A DNA stretch of 64,000 nucleotides from Owenia fusiformis (Eukaryota; Annelida; Polychaeta; Sabellida; Oweniidae). Shown piece after piece: positions 24,401 through 33,400 of this stretch. Positions within the stretch are counted from its first letter, which is position 1, and every line of letters begins with the position of its first letter. The stretch spans positions 15,443,375 to 15,507,374 of the forward strand of contig CAIIXF020000005.1 in the NCBI GenBank assembly GCA_903813345.2, read 5' to 3'. The position numbers and the translations under genes are program-made. Below the pieces are notes generated by a model, which worked only from the letters and a program-made list of their open reading frames with translations, searched no databases and had not been told where the DNA came from.

Positions 24401-27400
24401 AAACCCTTTCTAGATATCAGCGTCCATTTATTGTAACTCGCGTTTGCTAACATTTGCTCAGTTCTGAGATGAAGGCCACACGGATAGTAAAAAGGCCAAC
24501 GTTGGAACTATTTGTGACCTACATCCCTATTGTCGTAATTAAAATGAAAGTTGAACCCTTCCTCTTTATTTTGATACCAAACAACAGCATGCTAGGTACT
24601 TAAAATTAGGTAAACTTTACTCCTCAAAAGTGCAAAAACTTAGCTTCTTATATAAGATAAGATAATCACCATATAGGGGATTGCAACAATTTCGGAAATT
24701 CGCGGAGGTCGAAAGCCACATTTGCGGGACATTGCGGGACACGCGAATTAGCCTTATTTTGATCGAATTCGCGGGATAATCCCGCCATTCGCGGGACACT
24801 TGACAGCTCTGTGAGTACCGTAATCCAACATGAAATTTTGTTCATATTTGATACCTTTTGGCGGATTGATATGGAATCTCACACCTTAATTAGCCATTTC
24901 GACTTATGTACAGATCTATTGTTCCAAGGGAAAAGCCTCTCAACTCAATGCCACTTGCCCCCCTTGACTATATCAGTCTTTGCTTGTTTTGTTTTCCTTC
25001 TATTGACTGTCAGTCTATGCTTGTTTTGTCTATATACAATGTATACTTGTTTTCAGAAGGTCATGAAGTGCTGATTGAACCACTCTGCTTTTCCCAACAC
25101 TTAGATGCAAAGCCATTATCATATAAACAGACTCGGTGCTTAATGTGCGAGGACACATTCAATCTGGACACACATCACGACACATTTTTGAAACATTTAG
25201 TAGAGAAGCATAAATTGGTGATAGCTGATGTTAAGTTGATAGCAGATTTTAAAAGGTTAGTTTTTATAAATAACATTTATTCTATAGCCTTACTACCAGT
25301 GACTCCAATACCAATGGCATTCTGGTACAAAAAATGTTTGTTTTCTTTTGGATTATACATGTAAAGAGGTTTTCAGCATCCATTTTGATATTGTTCTTGA
25401 TAATTTTTATATACCATAGGTACATCAACTATTGGAGAGGAAGATTTTCACTGCAAGATGACTTAAAAGAATTTTGCACCATCATACGAACAAATACACA
25501 AGAGAAGGACATAGGTATGGTAGATGCTCTATATTCAAAAATGACTGCTCATATCCAAACTTTTCGCACATGATATCTGCAACGCTTGTTTTTGTATAGC
25601 ACAGTCTGTGTAGTGTGTGGTTGATATTCTTTGACCATACAGTAAAACATGCATAATCTAAATATCATTGGCCAAAAGTGTTCGGGTTAGCAAGTGTTCA
25701 CATGGGAGTTAAAGGGAAATTACAAAGCTAGGACAGAAGAAAAACTCTTCACTTTAAGAGGTGTTCAAATATACAGGTTTGTTACTGAAAACACAGAATG
25801 AAATCCTGTTTTCTACTGTATTTTGATTTGTCTCTTTGATTTTACTAGAAATGTCTTTGTAAATGAAAGCAAGATCTGAAAGCAACTTGTATTAGCAGAA
25901 CTAAACTCAATGATTTTCCAAGCACTGGAGTAATTGGGCACTTTACCCTGCTGAAAATTCGAAAATTATATGCCACCTTCTTGAACATATGATGGCACCC
26001 TACTGAGAGAATAAAACATAAAGATATCACGGATACACAATATTTTTCCAACCCATGGAATTAGACTCTCGGGTCAGAACATTGAACAAAAATTCAACAT
26101 TTTGGTTCAGTTCCGAAAAAAGAAAATCTTACCTTTCTGTAACAGCTCATAAAACGTTGAGATGATTTGACAAAAATATCTAAAATTAGGATTTAGTAGA
26201 AGAGACCTGGAGAGATCACTGAGGATCAGCTTATTAGACTACATACCACTTTTACATTAAATAATATAAATATTACATTAACCAATGTATTGAATTCTTC
26301 AAATGCAGTTCCCAGTGAGGATTTCTACCTTCTCAGTGACATCATTGATGAAGACAAAAAACTTCGGGAAATACTGCAGAGAGAGAAGCTAGTGAGTGTC
26401 TACATCTACTGTTAAAATCACTTTTATGCTAAATCTTTAAAATCACTTTTATGCTGAATCTTCTCTGGTATTTAGTCCTATAATAGATCATGGAAAATAC
26501 AGTTAAAAACAAAGCTGTGAATTGAAATTGCGGAAAATGCAGGTTCGTTATTTTAATCATGTGACTGGTTCTAATACAATGAGAGAGAAAAATTCCATTG
26601 ATAGTATGAAGCAAAAAGAGTAAAATATGTCTAAGATCAATAGAATAATGTTGCCACAAATTTTACTTTTAAAAAAGAAAATTTCATAACATGACAGGTT
26701 TTACTGTACATCGACATATTGTAGTCTAGCTACAAGCCTTTGTGCCCTCGCCCCCCCCCCTCCCACTACACACTTCCTCACTGAGTGAGAAGTTTTCATA
26801 CCTTTGTAGTCAACTAGTGGGAGGGGGGTTACATGGGCTTGTAGCTGGGCAAAACATATTGTAAATAAATGTGTTTCAGGAGTGTGTCTTGATGTGCCAG
26901 CAGAGTGAAAGAGAGGAAGGTTTCCACAGATGTTGTCTCTTCTGCAAACTGTTTGATGGGAGCAAGTAAGTTATCATTCACTTTTGATGACATCAAGATT
27001 CAAGTGCAGTAAAACCTGTAAGGGGAACATCTCTGTAATAATGTTACAATTGTGTTCTACTTCCAGAGATTTCCCTATTGTAACATTATTACACTTACAC
27101 AGGTTCTACTGGATTTGTGGGTATCTTTCTCATTTGATGATGCATTGTTCTAGAGTGCATGTTTCATCTCAATCTATATTGGTATTTCATGCTATGGTGC
27201 ATATGACCAGCTATTATTGCTCCCAGGGTACGAAAATTGACTCAGTATGTTGCTCCCAGGGTTGGTCACTCAATGGATTTCTTAACTTATATATGCTCAA
27301 TAATTGCAATTTGATGAGCATGATGGTTATGACCAAAGGCAATATTAGTGACATCCTTGATTCACTACAGTACAGTGTATACGAGTATAGTTCATAGTTC

Positions 27401-30400
27401 ATAGTTTATAATTATCATTTCAAAATGCATGATTAAATTCCTTATGACATTTATCTATCTACAAATTATTTTCAAGTGTTATGTATTCTTTCTTGATAGG
27501 AATGAGCTGTTTGAACACATGTCTGAGGAACATGGCTTTAACATAGGACAGCCTGATAATATAGGTGAGAATCTGATGTAATTTCAGTCTATTTTGTTGC
27601 TTGTTAATTCAGAGACAAATCTTGGGAGAGCCTAGCTATGCATCAGTCAAGACATATGCCTCACCTCATTTTACCAAGTTTTGCCTCACCTGAAATTTTT
27701 TGCCTCACTGAAATTTCCTCACATTTTGTGGATCCTGGCTTAATGAACCTGTGCATATGTGTCTCATTGAAATGGAAGGCAGTGACATAATATAGTGTTG
27801 TTGTGTGAGACGCCAATGCAGGGAGGGTCAGAAATTTGACACAAAGTAATGTCCCAGTTGGTGAGAATTTTACATAGTGCTTCATCCCAGAAGTAAAGAC
27901 TTTTGAAATGCATATTTCTGGTAATCAGAATTTTGAGTTTATTTAACCAGCTATTATTGCGCCCAGGATGGGGGAATTGACTCACTAGGCTGCTCCCATG
28001 GTTTGAAATTTGGCAGCCCAATTTTTGGGTCAAAATACTCAGCCCTACCTGTTTAAAGGTTCTTTCCCAAACCTTTGAATGGTGCATTGCTTGATATAGT
28101 GTCTCTTGCTATGTAATTCTTCATATTTATCATGTTTCATGGCATATTTTACACCTGAATAAATCATTATCTGTCTCGTATTTTACATGTTTTAAAGTTC
28201 AGTGTATATTTTTCAGTCTATGCAGATGAGTTGATGGACTATCTGCATGAACAACTAAAACTGTAAGTGAAATATCTTTGTTTAAAACATCAACATCATG
28301 GATGAAGCTGTCTATGAGACAAGCTAAAATTTACAGAAGAATATTTTGTTACAGCACTCTGAGAGAGTATTATAGTTTTGCTATGTTGCTCCGCATGTGG
28401 GTGGCCACCACATGAATCTTGTCATCAAAATTCCAGGCAGGAAAACCTATTCGTTTAATTTGGAAACTTTCACAGATGCAAGATGAGACTAGTGCCAAGA
28501 TCTGATTTGGTTTTGGACATATTGGATAAATTACATGGTGGCCAGGCCACTTTGCTCTTCAAAGTGCAATATTTATCAGCGTCTTGTCAGACATTTTTAG
28601 TAGACTAAAACTTAGTTGTACCTTTAAACGATCTAAGTGACATTCACTATTACAGTCAGGTTCGGTGTATCACCATCTCTCACACTCTAACTTACCTGGT
28701 ATTTCTCATATACTTGTTTCCTGTAACAACATATCTTGGTTTTTGTGTATATGAAATGTATATTTTTCAGATGTAAATGCTTATACTGTGAAAAGACATT
28801 CAAAGATCGAGTAACCCTTAAGGAGCATATGAGAAAGAAGGGCCATAAAAGACTGAACCCTAAAAGCAAAAAATATGACAAATACTACATTATAAATTAT
28901 TTGGTAAGTTAATATTCTTCATTTAAGGGGCATTACAAGCTATCTGATCAGGGCACCCCTTGGCACTTTCTGCATAGGGAGACATTGAGGAAGTTAGGCA
29001 CTGGTAGAAATGGCTCAATGTAAAGCATATAGGCTAATAATATTAGAGCAATGATTTGGCACATGTTCAGGTTTACTCATACCAATTTGTAGTCATATCA
29101 TACTTTTGAAAAGTTAGTTGTATGGAGAATGGACTATTTCCATGGATTGTAAAAAAATTAATGACATTATTCATACATATTGTATTCCCATTGTACCATT
29201 GGTATATGGGAATGTCATATACACGACACAAATGAATTCAGTGCTAGTGATATTATTAAGTGAACCCAAAATTTAGAGGAAAAATCCTGGGAAGATCATA
29301 TTATGTTCATATTTGTTGATTAATATTTAACGAATACTTCATTGATGCAGGAACTTGGTAAAAACTGGAAGAGTATCCAATCAGAAGATGACACTCCCAT
29401 AGATAGTGATACAGATAAAGATGAGTATGTACTTTGTTTCAGAATACTAACATTAAAATTTGTATATATCAGGGGTTCCACTAGAATTTCCCACAACAGG
29501 CTAAATAAATGAAAACAACAGGCAAAATTATGGAAATCATAAATTTAACATGGAAAAGTTGAAATGTTCTTAAAAACAATAGGTGATTGTGTGAAAAGAA
29601 GCAGTTAAAATCGCCTGTTGCCTGCTGCTAATGAAACCCCTGATATATGGATGAGTAAATTCTTGATGTTTGAAATCTGAATCTGGATCAGAATTAAAGG
29701 GAACAAGGAATTTGAAATTATGCATTGTCACTTGTGTGGTTGAGTTATTGAATCACCCACATGTGTATCTGGCCATCTGCTATAAACTGATTTAAAGTGT
29801 ACATGTTCTAAATTGAGAAACAATATTGTGTTGCCAACTTGTCCTCATTATCATCTACAGGGTTGCCAATGTCAGAAAAACTTAAGGAAAAGCAAAATTG
29901 GCAGAAGTAGAAAAGTTGGGTAATTCCATAACCTTATTTTAGATAGAAAGAAATTCATAAATATCTGAACCAAGTGTATCTGTGATATTGTTGTAGGGAT
30001 TGGAGTGATTGGCAGGAGATGGGCGGAGCAAAGGCTGTATGTCTGTTTTGTGATTGGTCAGCTACAAATGTTGATATTCTCTGGGAACACATTCAGGTAT
30101 GTCAGAATACTGGTCTGCATAAACTTATTCGAGAATTATGTCTCAAATTAATAATTTTATCATTCATTCGCACATGACTGTATTCACACCTTCTACAAAC
30201 TGTAAAAGTCATTTCACCCAGTATCTATTCGTTGATACAGCACCTTGTGAAATGGATTGACGATTTTGCAATATTTTGGTGAGTTTACATTTTCGAATAT
30301 AGTTTAGACCTCAGATCAGGTGATATATTGACAAATAAATACAGAATATGTTTGTGCCGCAGCCCTGCAGTATTTATTTGTCAATATAACAACCGCTCTT

Positions 30401-33400
30401 CGGTCTATATTTCTCAAATATAGAACACTATTCTGAGAAATTAATGCGCCTCGGGGATGAAGTGGTATATTTAGGATTTTCAAAATTCTCAAAAATAGAT
30501 CTTTCCAATAAACCAATTTACCAGCCACTATCATATACTTATATTGGCTAGACTTCTAGTGTAATACTTTGCAGGTAGCAATGCTTGTAAACACATATGA
30601 AGTTTTGAAGAATTAATTGATCCCATTTCTGTCCTGATATGTAAGAATGACATCATAACCAATTAATAGGTGTCTCTGTAAGAATGACATCATAACCAAT
30701 AGGTGACATTATTCACTGGATTGGTCTGTTGGATGCATGAATGAATCCTCGAAGCTTTATTTATATCTTTGCATGTTTCTTTTCAGAAAGTGCATGACTT
30801 TAACATGACTGAAGTAAAGGAGAAATTACAGCTGACGTTCTATCAACAGATTAAGCTAGTCAACTATATTAGAAGACAGGTAAGAATGGTTGAACCTCTT
30901 CTCTTCTATTTTCTTTTTGGTGAACTATGATGTGTGTTTTTGGTCAAGATGCAAAGATGCTCAAAGTAAAATTTACTTTTACATATTATAAGAGGTGCAC
31001 ACACCCTTTATGATTTTTGGCGCATGTCATGTTGCATACATACTAAGCGAGCAATTATTTAAAGCTTCAGTATTTTAAGGAAGGCAGGTTTTTGTCATCA
31101 AAGTCTTTTTATGATCTGCAAATTGCATAATGTTAAGCTGAAAAATTGAGGTATATTAGTGACATGGCTCATTTAAAGGTCTTCTTTTTGAACTTCGCCT
31201 AATCTGCTACTATTTACATGTAGAATCGAAACAATTATTTTCTGGGTCATTATATATTCCTTTGTTAAATGCACTTTTCAAAAGTTTCCTGAGCCTACTG
31301 AGTAACCTTCTAACTCTTGTTTTATATTTTCCACCATCTGTTATGTTGTTAGTCTCGTAAGGATCTTCCGTATGGTTGTATAGTTCCTCAGCTAGAATTC
31401 CACTGTTGGTGATTTTCACAGGGCCTTCCAATGCATCTGTCCATATGGTGTACCTATTCAAATTTAAATTTTTAAAAATAATGCAAAAATAATTTTTTAC
31501 AGGGTGACCAGATAATAGGAAAAACTTTTTAGATGACAAATCTAATAATATGTTATTAAAAATTTCAAAATTTAGTTATTTTTATGGTGAAAAATTATTT
31601 CAAAATAAACCAATTTAATAAGTTAATTTTATAGGGACTACTAAAATAAGAGTTTTGAGGATTTACCTGTATTTACCAGTGAACACTGTGTACCCCATTC
31701 TGCCTTGTCTTCCACGTACTTGCCAGAATACGGCCTCTTTCCAAGATAGATCTGGTTGCTTTATTAGTGGCATAAAGCTTTGCCCATCTCGACAAAGCTC
31801 TACATCATGTGAGTTGTGTGGACATTTTTGAATCGGTGGAATTCCCGCAGCTTCTAATAATGTCGGAAATATATCCACGAATTCTACTTTTTCATTGGTT
31901 GTCCCTCCATTGTCTGTTGTTCCTGGAATGTGAACCATCAGGGGAGCCCTGGCATTTAGGTGAAAACTAGTTGCTTTCCCCCACCTGCTGTTCTCACCCA
32001 AGTGCCAACCATGATCACTAAAGAACGCAATAATGGTGTTATTCGCTTGTCCTGTAGCATCAAGGTGTTTTAGAACATCACCAACTAGATCATCTATGTA
32101 TGATATTGAAGTGCAGTATGCCCTTCTCAGTTGTTTCGTGATATCATCTGGTAGCCTCGATTCATTCATTTCTCCTGTGTAGTTCAGCGCTGCAATATCA
32201 CGATATTTGGGGTTGAACACTGATGCATGGCCTGTCCAAGCAACTTCTGGCATGTTCTTTTGGGGGTCAGGGTTGCTGGGGAGATTTATAGCACCTTCTG
32301 GGTAGTACTCTAGGTAACGCTTTGGAAAAACCCAGGGGAGATGAGGCTTGTAAAATCCCACCCCCAGGAAAAATGGCTTTGAGGGTGTCTCTACGGTTAG
32401 TTCTGTCATAAAATCTTTAGCTGTGTTTGCTACAAGCATATCCAGCAGTTGAACTGAATCATTAACCACAGTCCAAGATTTTGTTTTCACCCCTTTGATA
32501 AATTCTGCCTTAGGAATGTAAACAGGCCTCGACCAGGACTGTGGGTCCTGTTTGATTCCAAGCCCCTTGGGAAGCATTTTACCCACCCGAGAACATTATA
32601 GCCATTTTGTTTAAAATATTGAGGAAAAGTTGTGAAATCGCCACCAGTGTTTCTCCAATAAATACCATTGCTGTATACTCTGGTGTTATCTGGTCGACGT
32701 CCAGTGAAAATAGATGTCCTGCTCGGCCCACAGAGTGGATACTGTGCATACGCCTCTTTGAAGAGCATACTTTTTCTTGCGAGGGAATCAATATTTGGTG
32801 TGTGCATGTTTGGGTGGAATTGAGACCCGGGGGTGTAATAACAACCCAGTTCAGGACGTAGATCATCCATCATTATCAGTAACACATTCTTTTGGCTCTG
32901 GGTCTCACTCAGAGAGAAACAGATTAGTGCCACAACATACAAACTTAAAAGAGAAGACAAAGTACATTTTCAATGACGTTTTCTTTAATGTATGATTATG
33001 AAAATAAACGTTGCTTGGAATGCAAAACAACAAACTACTGCAATTTTCAAATTAAATATTTTTAGTTCATAGTTCCAGTTTTGCGATAGAAATAGCTATA
33101 CCCAGAATAGTCATAAGAGAGTAATATAAACTTTGCAGTACCTACCATTTATTGAAGTTTAAATACAACATTTTTTTTGTTTTTTAAAGTCCACTTTGAA
33201 TATTGTCTTTGATCATTGTAATGTTGAAGTGGTAATTTCTAATTTAGGCTCGAGTAAAATAATACTTTTAATTGAGATTTAGTAATTGATTCAATTAATC
33301 AATCATTGAAATTTTGATGAAAGGGTTTAACGTAGATTGAGAGATTGTATTATTAATGACAATAAAACTAAATAGTATTTTATTAAACTTCTTATTAATA

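Noticed and set aside
24811-25074. Alternative ZNF277 start using the exon-1 copy at 24870 read straight into exon 2
   Set aside because: The continuous frame there is not the exon-2 frame, and the nearest donor would create a stop at the join.
26984-27397. 137-codon ORF inside ZNF277 intron 5
   Set aside because: Crosses a palindromic MITE and a direct repeat; no similarity recognised, and it is intronic to a well-supported gene.
32607-32995. Plus-strand and alternative minus-strand ORFs over the sulfatase
   Set aside because: Shadows of the sulfatase reading frame, which carries the catalytic motif.
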